Shown: positions 24,117-33,617 of the stretch, piece after piece
Position numbering within the stretch: position 1 is the first letter of the stretch
How the letters are laid out: the number at the start of each line of letters is the position of its first letter
From: Pectinophora gossypiella
Taxonomy: Eukaryota > Arthropoda > Insecta > Lepidoptera > Gelechiidae
Length of the DNA: 64,000 nt
Direction: 5' to 3'
NCBI RefSeq assembly: GCF_024362695.1
Contig: NC_065407.1
Span: forward strand, 5,704,001-5,768,000
The notes under the pieces: model-generated
Databases searched by the model: none
What the model was told of the DNA's origin: nothing
The model's input: the letters and a program-made list of their open reading frames with translations, nothing else
Program-made: the position numbers and the translations under genes

Positions 24117-24308
24117 AAGTTTTCATCTCGAGCTCCTCCGTGCTTCGGAAGGCACTTTAAACCGTTGGACCCGGCTGCATTAGCAGTCGTTAATAACCAT
24201 CAATCCGCACTGGGCCCGCGTGATGGTTTAAGGCCCGAACTCCCTATCCATCCATAGGGAAGGCCCGTGCCCCAGCAGTGGGGACGTTAATGGGCTAATG
24301 ATGATGAT
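24117..24308 (+). repeat. SINE-B 5'-truncated copy
   Basis: Begins just before the shared central domain ('atctcgagctcctccgtgc', 'ttcggaaggcactttaaacc') and ends 'cagtggggacgttaatgggc' plus GATGATGAT. Both the tRNA and 5S-like parts of the head are missing. Confidence 0.8.
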
Positions 24309-24456
24309 TACGTATAATATGTTAATAATAATCCCAAATGTAAGGTAGTGGTTAATAGTAGTAAGACTAATAATTGTTGCTTGATATTTGGACCAGATAA
24401 TGTATAGAATTATGTTATCACCTATATTGCTTCTCTTTATTTTGAACAGATTAATA

Positions 24457-24537
24457 ATGGGTGGAAGATGTATAGTCCCTGGGTGTTACAAAAAGGGTCA
24501 TAATTTATACCCAAAAACAAAGGAAAATTGTGCATAA
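24457..24537 (+). pseudogene. THAP zinc-finger fragment
   Basis: 27 codons from ATG to stop: MGGRCIVPGCYKKGHNLYP and eight more residues. A C-x4-C pair followed by H/Y and LYxxP at this spacing is the start of a THAP (C2CH) domain. The later Cys-His ligands and the conserved W are absent. The parallel copy at 46273-46338 has lost the ATG (ACG) and the first cysteine (Tyr). Confidence 0.55.
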
Positions 24538-24940
24538 TTATGTATGTTATCCATGAAATTAGAAGGTTAAACGTAGGAAAAATTTTACAGCGCCATTTAA
24601 CGTTTATTTTAGGCCCCTCATAACACACGAAACCTAACATACGAAAGGGAAATAAATAATTGTTTTTATAGGTACTTACAAGACTTTGTGTTCTGGAATT
24701 ACTCACTTAACTATGCCGAGTATAGTAAGACAAAGTCACCACTACTGATGGACTAAATACAACTATGTTACGATTTAGCTTTACAGGCAAACCTTTGCAA
24801 TCTCAACTTTGTTTGACGGTTGTTAAAACGTTACCACGGGGTTAGCCACTTCGCAAACGATTTTGAAAAGCGAGTACAAACTTGTATGGGTTTCGCGTAA
24901 GGTAAATAATAACAGGACATATCAACCACCAAAAATCGAC

Positions 24941-25225
24941 GGCCTCCGTGATCCAGTGGTTGAGTGTTGGGCTCACGATCCGGAGGTCCCGGGTCCGCCC
25001 GATGAGAACATATCGCAAAAATCCCTTTGTGATGCCTAGTTTGGTTAGAACATTACAGGCTGATCACCTGATTGTCAGTAAGATCCGTGCTTCGGAAGGT
25101 ACGTTAAGTCGTTGGTCCCGGTTATTTACTGATGTAAGTAAGTATTCGTTACATGAGCCATGTCAGGGGCTTTTGGCAGCTCAATAATAACCCTGACACC
25201 AGGGTTGGTAATTCACCTTACAACC
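24941..25225 (+). repeat. SINE-A copy
   Basis: The tRNA-like head starts 'ggcctccgtgatccagtgg'; box B is damaged (gggtccgcccgatg). The central domain 'gtgcttcggaaggtacgtta' and the tail 'catgtcaggggcttttggca' are present. Diverged and slightly truncated at the 3' end. Confidence 0.8.
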
Positions 25226-25316
25226 AAAAACACCAAAAACATTCTGATATAAAATGTTTCCGAGATCACATCGACGCCATGCCAAAAAGTAGAGCCAAAC
25301 TAATACTCTACACGCT

Positions 25317-25400
25317 CTAACTATACAAACCCCAACTTCACAAACCCTACACGTTAGGCAAAATGTGAAGCTGCTTATCGCTGGCCACTGGTGGCTGTGG
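25317..25400 (+). repeat. Low-copy repeat related to 10395-10450
   Basis: 'actatacaaaccccaacttc' and 'acacgttaggcaaaatgtga' align with the earlier copy. The following ~150 bp are GC-richer and open on both strands, but show no domain. Confidence 0.45.
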
Positions 25401-25716
25401 TCGGTGGCCCATTCGCGCCGGCATTAACTCGGTATCTCCTGAAGAAAAGCCTCTTTTTTGTTGCAGAAAATGTTTCGCGGAGAAGCTGGAGTGCAAGCAA
25501 GTGACCCTCCCGCCTTCGAGCCAGGACGTCAGTGCCTGCATCATCCGAGGTAGTCAAACTGGACGCACAGGTTTCTCAATACGGTTATCTATCACCATAT
25601 TATGTTATTTTTTAGACTATGTGTCTCGCTCTACGTACAGCCGTATCTCTAGTCATATAAGGCCAATAATAATAATAAAGACCAGGACTCCATAGGCCCG
25701 AGATATGGAAACGACA

Positions 25717-26066
25717 TACGTAATAATACATAAACAGCCTATACACGTCCCACTGCTGGGCAAAGGCCTCCCCTCAATCAACCGGAGGGGGTATGGAGCA
25801 TACTCCACCACGCGGCTCCACTGCGGGTTGGTGGAGGTGTTTGGGCTAGTAGCCCGGGACCAACGGCTTATCGTACCCTCCGAAGCACGGAATCATCTTA
25901 CTTTTTCGGACAATCAAGTGATACAAGCCTGCAATGTCCTTACCAAACAAAAGACAGTATCACAAAGTGATTTCGACAATGGCCCCATCGGGAATCGAAC
26001 CCGCACCTCCAGATCGTGAGCCCAACGCTCTAACCACTATACCACAGAGGCTATTACGTAATAATA
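25717..26066 (-). repeat. SINE-A2 full-length copy with target-site duplication
   Basis: The element (25729-26054, inverted) is flanked by exact copies of 'tacgtaataata' (25717-25728 and 26055-26066). On the minus strand it has a tRNA-like head with box B 'ggttcgattcccgat', the central domain, and the tail to 'cccagcagtgggacgtgtat'. The exact duplication proves retroposition and shows the borders. Confidence 0.9.
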
Positions 26067-26089
26067 AAAACGTTTATTTCGGGAAAACT

Positions 26090-26407
26090 CATCATCACTA
26101 ATTTAAAACCCACGCTCTCGTCGGTGTAGCATTCTCCATGCTACTTTTATAGGGAAAAATAAAGCAGTGGTTTCCCTCTTGCCTTCCGCCTCGCTTCTGT
26201 CTGACGCAAGTGGGATGGCGCCCAGAGTAGTCTATTTCAAAGCCGTACTAGGACACCTGTCCTTCGCGTCTGAATAGTACCAACAGTTGCTGCTGTCGGA
26301 AAAACTACACTACACATATACATTAACCTACACAATTTTACAACATAAATTACTTCATCATCACTAATTTAAGAGACACGCTCTTGTCGGTGTAGCATTC
26401 TCCATTC
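26090..26407. repeat. Short direct repeat pair
   Basis: About 52 bp at 26090-26141 ('catcatcactaatttaaaac', 'gtcggtgtagcattctccat') recur at 26356-26407 with a few changes. Between them, 26133-26195 ('atagggaaaaataaagcagt', 'tttccctcttgccttccgcc') match 818-870 inverted. Confidence 0.65.
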
Positions 26408-26611
26408 TTGTATATCAAAGATTAATTCCTTCACTTCCTTATAAGATACGACGTTCGCCTTCTCTCCGCATTCATAAAAAATATATTTATTCTCAGAATA
26501 AAATAAAAAAACACAAAGTGAAAGGCGCGAACTGATTGGAACCCATGTATCCAATCATCCGGCGGCATGTGCAAAGATTTCCCTCACTCGCAACTTACCT
26601 ACCGTTTTCGG

Positions 26612-26910
26612 TCCACACATCATCAGCATCACCAGCCCATTAACGTCCCCACTGCTGGGGCACGGGCCTTCCCTATGGATGGGAGATCGGGCCGTATACA
26701 ATCACGCGAGCCCGGTGCGGATTGGTGGTTATTAACGACTGCTAATTCCGCCGGGACCAACGGCTTAAAGTGCCTTCCGAAGCACGGGGGAGCTCGAGAT
26801 GAAAACTTTTTTTGTGATCACCCATCCTATGACCGGCCTTTGCGAAAGTTGCTTAACTTCAACAATCGCAGACCCAGCGCGTTTACTGCTGTGCCACCGA
26901 GCTCCTCATC
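26612..26910 (-). repeat. SINE-B nearly full-length copy
   Basis: On the minus strand: 'gaggagctcggtggcacagc' (tRNA box A-like), 'gttgaagttaagcaactttc' and 'ataggatgggtgatcac' (5S-like A and C blocks), the central domain, and the tail 'cagtggggacgttaatgggc' ending in ATG repeats. The 'gtaaacgcgc' after box A matches the intact copy at 40571. Confidence 0.85.
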
Positions 26911-27249
26911 GGTCCACTAGAGTCGATTAATTATTTTAAATGTAATCATCCTCTCAGGCGACGCGACGAGCCAGAAATAGACTTGATCTTATTCTATATT
27001 ATGTATGTATGTGACAAAACCTCGCGATTTATTCCCACTGGGCTAGTAAATGTATGTATGTAGTAGAAGGTTCAGTGAACCAGTCGATTTATCACAACTT
27101 TTGAAGCCTATTTAATATTTATTCTCAAGAAACGTTGAATAAGAATCCCGCACAAAATCACTTGCGGGAAAATCCACTTAATTTGTCTGACTGAAGCTAA
27201 GAAAAGAAAAAATACTTAGTAAACTAAATACTTATTCTTTAAATTTTAT

Positions 27250-27357
27250 TATATACAGGTTGTTAATGACATCCTAACGAATAACTAGGGGATGATTCAG
27301 ACCTGAGTTAATATAAAGTGGAATTTCCTATCGAGAAGTTTATTAAAATATTAGAGA
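27250..27357. repeat. Foldback-1 left half (interrupted copy)
   Basis: Left arm: 'tgacatcctaacgaataact', 'ggggatgattcagacc', 'taatataaagtggaatttcc'. The matching right arm is at 29515-29632, so about 2.15 kb has been inserted into the palindrome. Confidence 0.75.
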
Positions 27358-28199
27358 CTAGCTTTTGCCCGCGACTTCGTCCGCGTGGCGTGTTATATAA
27401 GAGAGAGATCTTTGTGTGTGTGGGAGTGCATATCAAATTTCAAGCATCTAACTTATGCAGTTTAGATTTTTTCATACAATTTTTTTCCCAATAACTCCCA
27501 TTTTTCAAAATACAGCCAAAAATAAACTTTATATTTACTAAGGTATGCATGCATGCTAGATTGAATCAATTGATTGAATTGATTTTTTTTTAATTGATTG
27601 TTCATTGAGTTTTAATTTTAATACACACTTCCTCTCTTCCCTTCAACGTTGCTGTGCCCTACAGGGTCCATGTTTTAGTTCCTATGCCTATGTAACACCC
27701 CATTGTACTACATGGAATGCAATAAATAATTTAATTGAATTGAATTGAAAACATCTATCTTACGCGGTTTCGATTTTTTCATACAAATGTTTTTTTCCCG
27801 CTAACTCCCGTTTCCGTGGGAATTTTGCAATATCCTGTTGCAACTAAGGTTTAAGTTAACTAAGGTACCTGCATGCCAAATTTCAAGCGTCTAACTTAAG
27901 CGGTTTAGATTTTTCATACAAAAGGATTTTCCCGCTAATTTCCGTTCCCGTGGGAATTCCGGGAATTCCTTTCTTAGTGCACCTCTACGGTACCTAAGCT
28001 ATGTCCCTTCCAAATTTCAAATGCCTACATTTAGCCGTTCAGGCTATGCGTTGATATGTCAGTCACTGAGTCAGTCAGTTTCTCCTTTTATTTAGATTTG
28101 ATTTTTTCATACAAATGTTTTTTCCCGCTAACTACCGTTCCCGTGGGAATTTTGTAATATCCTGTTGCAACTAAGCTTTAAGTTTACTAAAGTACCTGC

Positions 28200-29195
28200 A
28201 TGCCAAATTTCAAACGTCTAACTTGAGTGGTTTAGATTTTTCATACAAAAGGATTTTCCCGCTAATTCCCGTTCCCGTGGGAATTTCGGGAATTCCTTTC
28301 TTAGTACACCTCTACGGTGTCTAAGGTACCTGCGTGCCAAATTTTAAACATCTTACTTGAATGGTTTAGATTTTTCATACAAAAGGATTTTCCCGTTAAT
28401 TCCCGTTCCCGTGAGAATTTCGGGAATTCCTTTCTTAATGCACCTCCACGGTACCTAAGGTACCTGCATGACAAATTTCAAACGTCTAACTTGAATGGTT
28501 TAGATTTTTCATACAAAAGGATTTTCCCGCTAATTCCCGTTCTCGTGAGAATTTCGGGAATTCCTTTCTTAGTGCACCTCTACGGTATCTAAGGTACCTG
28601 CATCCCAAATTTCAAACGTCTAACTTGAGTGGTTTAGATTTTTCATACAAAAGGTATTTCCCGCTAATTCCCGTTCCCGTGAGAATTTTGGGAATTCCTT
28701 TCTTAGTGCACCTCTACGGTACCTATGGTACCTGCATGCCAAATTTCAAACGTCTAACTTGAGTGGTTTAGATTTTTCATACAAAAGGATTTTCCCGCTA
28801 ATTCCCGTTCCCGTGGGAATTTCGGGAATTCCTTTCTTAGTACACCTCTACGGTATCTAAGGTACCTGCGTGACAAATTTCAAACATCTAACTTGAATGG
28901 TTTAGATTTTTCATACAAAAATATTTTTCCGCTAATTCCCGTTCCCGTGGGAATTTCGGGAATTCCTTTCTTAGTGCACCTCTACGTTATCTAAGGTACC
29001 TGCATGCCAAATTTCAAAAGTCTAACTTGAGTGGTTTAGATTTTTCATACAAAAGGATTTTCCCGCTAATTCCCGTTCCCGTAGGAATTTCGGGAATTCC
29101 TTTCTTAGTGCACCTCTACGGTATCTAAGGTACCTGCATGCCAAATTTCAAACGTCTAACTTGAGTGGTTTAGATTTTTCATACAAAAGGATTTC
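28200..29195 (+). repeat. Minisatellite, ~134-bp unit, at least 7 regular copies
   Basis: Spacing of the 'caaatttcaa' landmark is 133-135 bp over the listed units. The unit contains a stem 'cccgttcccgtggga / gggaattcc' and 'acctctacggtacctaaggt'. Short open frames here are a by-product of the period. Confidence 0.9.
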
Positions 29196-29325
29196 CCTTC
29201 ACTACTCTGCTCCTATTGATTGTAGCGTGATGAAAAGTATACTATGACCTGTCCAGGAGTGTGAAGAATAATTGTACCAAGTTTCATTAAAATCCGTCCA
29301 GTAGTTTTTGTTTCTATAAGGAACA

Positions 29326-29326
29326 T

Positions 29327-29396
<70 letters not shown>
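29326..29396 (+). repeat. (ACAG)n microsatellite
   Basis: About 17 tetranucleotide units following the conserved 'ccgtccagtagtttttg' block. The minus-strand SVCLSVC frames are an artefact of the repeat. Confidence 0.95.
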
Positions 29397-29399
<3 letters not shown>

Positions 29400-29514
29400 A
29401 ATTTTACTGATTGCATTTTTGGCATCAGTATCGATCACTTATCACCCCCTGATAGTTATTTTGAAAAAATATTTAATGTACAGAATTGACCTCTCTACAG
29501 ATTTATTATAAGTA

Positions 29515-29634
29515 TAGATTTTTTAATTATTTTCCGTTCCATACTTTAGCGACGGTAAATTCCACTTGATTGACTCAGAATTATGGTCTGAATCATCGCT
29601 CAAAGTTTTCGTTATGGTGTCCCTAACACCCTGT
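29515..29634. repeat. Foldback-1 right half (interrupted copy)
   Basis: Right arm: 'aattccacttgattgactca', 'catcgctcaaagttttcgtt', 'gtgtccctaacaccctgtg'. It completes the unit begun at 27250. Confidence 0.75.
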
Positions 29635-30160
29635 GTGGCCAGATTATTTCATGATGTGTTCGACAATTTCATGAAACGGTCGTATTTCATAAAATAGCCA
29701 ACTTTAATTGACCATATCCTTTAAATGTCAACTAGCGCCACCTATAACTTCGTTTGGGATGATCCATCTTGAAAATGAAAAATCCTGCATCATTTTTTTT
29801 AAATCTGCCTCCAACCCCTTCAAAGAGGGGGTGAAATTTTATACGGGACTTTTCGCAGTTTTCAAGGTAGGAAGCTAAGAATAGGTACCTACATAAGGAA
29901 AGGAGAACCGTGCTACCCCGAATTTAACGCGAGCGAAGCCGCGGGAAAAGCTAGTTAGCCATAAAAACACCTACGCCAACCTGCAGTGGAGCAGCGTGGT
30001 GGAGAATTCTCGACAGACACCTCATTTGTTAAAATCTGATTAGTGGTTTAGAAGTTACGTGGGAACAGACTTACATACACACAAACATTTGTATATAGAT
30101 ACATACATACATGCATAGCCGTCAAACACATAGCCCTTCTTTTTGCTTCGCCGCAGTAAA
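29635..30160. repeat. Fragments of LINE/SINE-type sequence
   Basis: Positions 29925-29955 ('cgcgagcgaagccgcgggaa', 'aagctagtta') are the inverted counterpart of 27358-27387. Positions 29960-30010 carry the SINE-A2 block 'caacctgcagtggagcagcg'. Positions 30135-30155 carry the 'tttttgcttcgccgca' block of family E. No gene. Confidence 0.55.
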
Positions 30161-30803
30161 AAAGTGGCCAAGTGCGAGTCGGACTCGCCCATGAAGGGTT
30201 CCGTAACAGCAAGTAACATAATATAAAAGTTATTTTTAGTTCGTAGTAACTTTTGATATTTTAACTATGAAAGTAAATTACGATTTATGATGTAAGTATT
30301 AAAAAAAATTACTTACTAGATCTGGTTCAAACCAATTTTCGTTGGTAGTTTGCATGCTTATCTACATCATATATTTTTTTTTAGTTTTATCCTCTCTTAT
30401 TTTAGAAGTTACAGGGAGGGGGACACACATTTTACCACTTTGGAAGTGTCTCTCGCGCAAACTATTCAGTTTAGAAAAAAATTATATTAGAAACCTCAAT
30501 ACGAGTACTATTTTGGAAGACCTATCCATAGATACTCCACACGTATGGGTTTGATGAAAAAAAAAAATTTTTGAGTTTCAGTTCTATGTATGGGGATCCC
30601 CAAAATGTATTGTTTTTTTTTTCTATCATTGCGTAAAAATCTTAATGCGGTTCACAGAATACACATATTTATTAAGTTTCAACAGCATAGCTATTATAGT
30701 TTCGGAGAAAAGTGGCTGTGACGTACGGACGGACGGACGGACGGACAGACATGACGAATCTATAAGGGTTCCGTTTTTTGCCATTAGGCTACGGAACCCT
30801 AAA
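30160..30803 (+). mobile_element. Non-autonomous element with 'gggttccgt' termini
   Basis: Starts 'tggccaagtgcgagtcggac' with 'gaagggttccgtaaca' and ends '(ggac)n', 'gacgaatctataagggttcc' and 'ggctacggaaccctaaaaa'. The 'agggttccg' blocks are inverted near the ends (…cggaaccct). This is a very widespread lepidopteran repeat. I do not assign a superfamily. Confidence 0.65.
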
Positions 30804-30938
30804 AAGATAACCATTTGAATGCCAAACTTGGCTGACACAAACTTATTTCCATAACAGTTCGACAAGGCTAAATATAGTTATATTAAATTTGTTGCAAAGA
30901 AGACGTACTTATCGTAATTGAATCGCGGCATGACTTTT

Positions 30939-30972
30939 GCTTTTGACAGCTCCAAAAGGAGCTGTCAAAAGC
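30939..30972. repeat. Perfect 15-bp hairpin
   Basis: GCTTTTGACAGCTCC, then AAAA, then the exact complement. Thirty paired bases with a 4-nt loop, unrelated to the other foldback families seen here. Confidence 0.8.
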
Positions 30973-31438
30973 CCAAGGGGCTTAGCTGAAATTGTTAACG
31001 ATTATGACAATCGACAGGTTTTTTCAAGTGATTCATTGTAAGTTTGCCGCATGAACTACTTGGCATCGACAGTGACAGTGATAAAAATGTACGGAGTTGA
31101 CATTAGGTGACATGTCATAACCGTTTGTAACTTGGCTATGAACCCTGTTCAGAGAATCCCAGCTTAAGCTTTCAACCACAAAATTCGACTTTAATAGTAA
31201 GAATTAATATTATTATTAGTATTTTCTATTAAATATAAGACGACCATTGTGCGAGGAGCAGGCATCGAGACAAACTTTTGCAGGTTTACCGATGTCTGTA
31301 TTCCAATGTTTGTAACATTGTTTTTTATAAGAAAAAAATAATTTGGATTGATATCACGTGGTTTTGTGCCCGGTTAATGGCAGTAGGCTCGTCCCCTATT
31401 AGGTACATGGGCCTTAGACGAGGAACAGGTGCATTACT

Positions 31439-31895
31439 ATACAGGGTGTTAGTAACATCGTAACGAATACGGGGGATGATTCAGACCATGATTCTGAGTT
31501 AATAACAATTGGAATTTTCCGTCGCAAAATTCATGATTTATTTTTAGTTTTTTTTTTATTCTATACTTTTGCGATGGAAAATTCCACTTGATATTAACTC
31601 AGTATTAGTTCCGGTGTCACTAACTCTCATACCTACTTCTATGGTGATCTGTATGTACTTCCACGGGGTGTTAGTGACATCGTAACGAATACCTATTGAG
31701 AGGGATGATGCAGCTTATTATTCAGAGCTAATATCAAGTGGAATTTTCCACCGCAAAAGTGTAGAATTAAAAATAATTTAAAAAAACATTAATTTATTGA
31801 CGGAAAATTCCACTTGATATTAACTCAGAATCATGGTCTGAATGAAGGGGGATGCCCCTTAGTATTCGTTACGATGTCACTAACACCCTCTATTT
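31439..31895. repeat. Foldback-1 dimer
   Basis: Units 31439-31625 and 31668-31895 with the linker 'catacctacttctatggtga'. Outer ends 'acagggtgttagtaacatcg' and 'atgtcactaacaccctctat'. Layout identical to 6557-7045 and 56330-56815. Confidence 0.85.
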
Positions 31896-31899
31896 TCGT

Positions 31900-32560
31900 A
31901 AGTTGAAGGCGAACGGTTCAAAAATAAGACTCCATGATTAATAACTAGGCCGTCGATCTCACAACCCACACGACAGAAGTTAAGTAGGTAACTTGCTTTT
32001 CGAAAGGAATTTTCGTTTTCAGCTGTCACTGGGGATAACTGTATTATTAGAGCCAAATAAATACTAAAAAAATAAATAAAAATAGAACAGTGGCTCCTGG
32101 AAATGTCTTGAGCGAGTGGTCTCAGGTGACTCCTACACATAAACACGCTTACCTACCTACACAAAAAATCTGTATAATTACATCCTGTTGCTTAAAACAT
32201 CTCGGACATGTCATAAAGTCAACTGAGGGAATTAAAAACATAACATCACGCCTGTAACCCGGAAGGGGAAGGCAGAGGTTGATATGCATACCCATTACCC
32301 ACTCCTCGCCAGCTATGTTTGATTCCCATGTAATAGAGCGAGCCTATTACCCTGAACCAGCCACAAGTGCTGGAAATCACGTAATATCAATTATATTATC
32401 TATGATCCATACATGAATTTAAGCTCATAAATTCGAATTTGGTGGTCTATCGCACAAGTGGAGCGTGACCCTACGATTTAAGTCACGCGTTTTCCAAACA
32501 GGGCTATCCCGGATTCTACTATTTTATTGAAGTGTTATCCTATATTATTTGTTAAACAAA
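31900..32560. other. No gene recognised
   Basis: A minus frame of 88 codons (31880-32146) shows no domain and overlaps repeat debris ('ctcacaacccacacgacaga' at about 31958 is a SINE-A tail fragment). The stretch 32240-32400 contains 'cctgtaacccggaaggggaa' and 'actcctcgccagctatg', related to 13140-13205, so it is a diverged repeat. Confidence 0.5.
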
Positions 32561-32561
32561 T

Positions 32562-32884
32562 TATTCTATCGTGCGGGTTGTGAGGTGGATTACCAACTCC
32601 ATCAACACTGGTATCAAAGTTACTATTGAGCTGCCAAAGGCCCCTGACATGGCTCATGTAACGACTACTTACTTACATCAGTGAGTAGTAACCGTGAACA
32701 ACAGCTTAACGTACCTTCCGAAGCACGGATCATCTTACTTTCGGACAATCAAGTGATCAACCTGTAATGTCCTAACCAAACTAGGGATCACAAAGTGATT
32801 TTTGATGTTACCACACCGGGATTTGAACCCGGGACTTCCGGATCGTGAGCCCAACGGTCAAACCACTGGAGCATGGAGGCCGTT
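32562..32884 (-). repeat. SINE-A full-length copy
   Basis: Inverted. The tail 'gtgcgggttgtgaggtggat' lies left, the central domain 'aacgtaccttccgaagcacg' in the middle, and the tRNA-like head ends at 'ggaggccgtta'. It sits 27 bp upstream of the acceptor of the alternative receptor exon. Confidence 0.85.
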
Positions 32885-32909
32885 AAAGAAATAAATTTAT
32901 TTGTTGCAG

Positions 32910-33026
32910 AGTTGGACGGGCTGGAAGGGGAGGATTGTGTTTAGCAGCGGCTCACAAAGCACTACGCTGGCAAGCGGCACACACTCGGCTCTGCCCACCA
33001 CCGTTGTCGGAAGACACGGTACACAG
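32910..33026 (+). CDS. SKR: Receptor alternative tail exon with AGAG twin acceptors
   Basis: The acceptor region reads 'ttatttgttgcagag', so splicing can start the exon at 32910 (117 nt, phase 2 to 2) or 32912 (115 nt, phase 2 to 0). The donor is ACACAG/gtcagt. The 32912 frame reads SWTGWKGRIVFSSGSQSTT and then LASGTHSALPTTVVGRHGTQ, a Ser/Thr-rich string typical of a GPCR cytosolic tail, and it continues in the 34-codon frame of the last exon. The 32910 frame is also open (Ala/Arg/Leu-rich) and keeps the 38-codon frame of the last exon. The 32912 frame looks more protein-like. The exon may be alternative, because skipping it is also in frame. Confidence 0.6.
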
Positions 33027-33104
33027 GTCAGTCCATCTTCAAAATGAATAAATGGACAAACATTTTATTGCACAGACATTTACAGGATAACGCCGGCAAA
33101 GCCC

Positions 33105-33275
33105 ATGCTTTAGTTTAAGTTAGGTTAGTTTAGGGTAAGTTTAGTTTAAGTTTTTCTGCATAACATACAATTTTATATATTCCCAATTGTTCTAGTCAGA
33201 GGTACGAAGAGAGACTAGAACTATTGAGAATATATAAAATTGTGTGTTATGCAGAAAAACTTAAACTAAAGTGGT
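33105..33275. repeat. Foldback element
   Basis: Arms 'agtttaagtttttctgcata', 'acaattttatatattc' and 'ttgttctagtc', with the complement ending 'gcagaaaaacttaaacta'. The centre is about 10-15 bp. It is about 80 bp downstream of the alternative exon's donor. Confidence 0.75.
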
Positions 33276-33336
33276 CAAAGTCCCCTATTGACAGCCTTAT
33301 CTCAAAAAGTGTGTACTTACGTTCGGTGTATGTTTC

Positions 33337-33468
33337 TGAAGTATTTACTAAGACAGGGAACAATGATACGCACAGCTGATCGTTCAACGGTATATTGTCG
33401 ACTGATTGCACCTGCCACTACCCTCATTACAGAAATACAATTATGATTATTATACTACCTACATTACA
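33337..33468 (-). repeat. Putative 3' LTR of the Ty3/gypsy element
   Basis: On the minus strand it starts TGTAATGTAGG right after a purine tract (AGGGTGAAGGGA, 33469-33480) and ends ...TACTTCA, giving TG...CA ends. Its last 52 bp (33336-33387) match 37831-37882 with one difference. Length (132 bp) is inferred from the purine tract and the end rule, not from a full second LTR. Confidence 0.6.
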
Positions 33469-33480
33469 TCCCTTCACCCT
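33469..33480 (-). other. Polypurine tract
   Basis: AGGGTGAAGGGA on the minus strand, directly before the TG of the putative 3' LTR. This is where plus-strand DNA priming would occur. Confidence 0.6.
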
Positions 33481-33617
33481 TAATTCATACTACAACACCA
33501 ACTTAACTTATAGTAACCCTTACAAGAAATCTTAACCACTAAACTATTCTATTACAATTTTTATAGGTACACAAAAATTTACTCTTATACAACTTATCAT
33601 TTACAACAAACTTACAG

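Larger units (their letters stand above)
24047..24625 (+). mobile_element. THAP-MITE copy 1
   Basis: The left end 'gactttccaggctacgttcc' with 'aaataatataaatggcgctg' pairs with the degenerate right end 'acagcgccatttaacg ... gcccctcat'. A short frame at 24457-24537 starts MGGRCIVPGCYKKGHNLYP. This is the first zinc-ligand segment (C-x4-C) of a THAP DNA-binding domain and is followed by an early stop. A SINE-B copy (24117-24308) lies inside. It is a non-autonomous DNA transposon, probably derived from a THAP-type transposase gene. Confidence 0.6.
27358..29514 (+). mobile_element. Composite insertion with a ~134-bp tandem array
   Basis: Begins 'actagcttttgcccgcgact' at the broken foldback arm. 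It carries a degenerate tandem array (27428-29195). The best units start at 28203, 28337, 28471, 28604, 28739, 28873, 29007 and 29141, each with 'ggtttagatttttcatacaa' and 'cccgttcccgtgggaatt'. A block follows at 29215-29320 ('accaagtttcattaaaatcc', 'gtccagtagtttttg'), then an (ACAG)n run. This is a non-autonomous element type common in Lepidoptera; its class is uncertain. A LINE-type 3' end with (gaatt)n (27573-27748) is nested in the array. Confidence 0.6.

Noticed and set aside
28200..29195. CRISPR-like regular spacing
   Set aside because: The whole 134-bp unit repeats, with no unique spacers; eukaryotic minisatellite.
29202..29438. Frames rich in SVCL repeats
   Set aside because: Translation of the (ACAG)n microsatellite.
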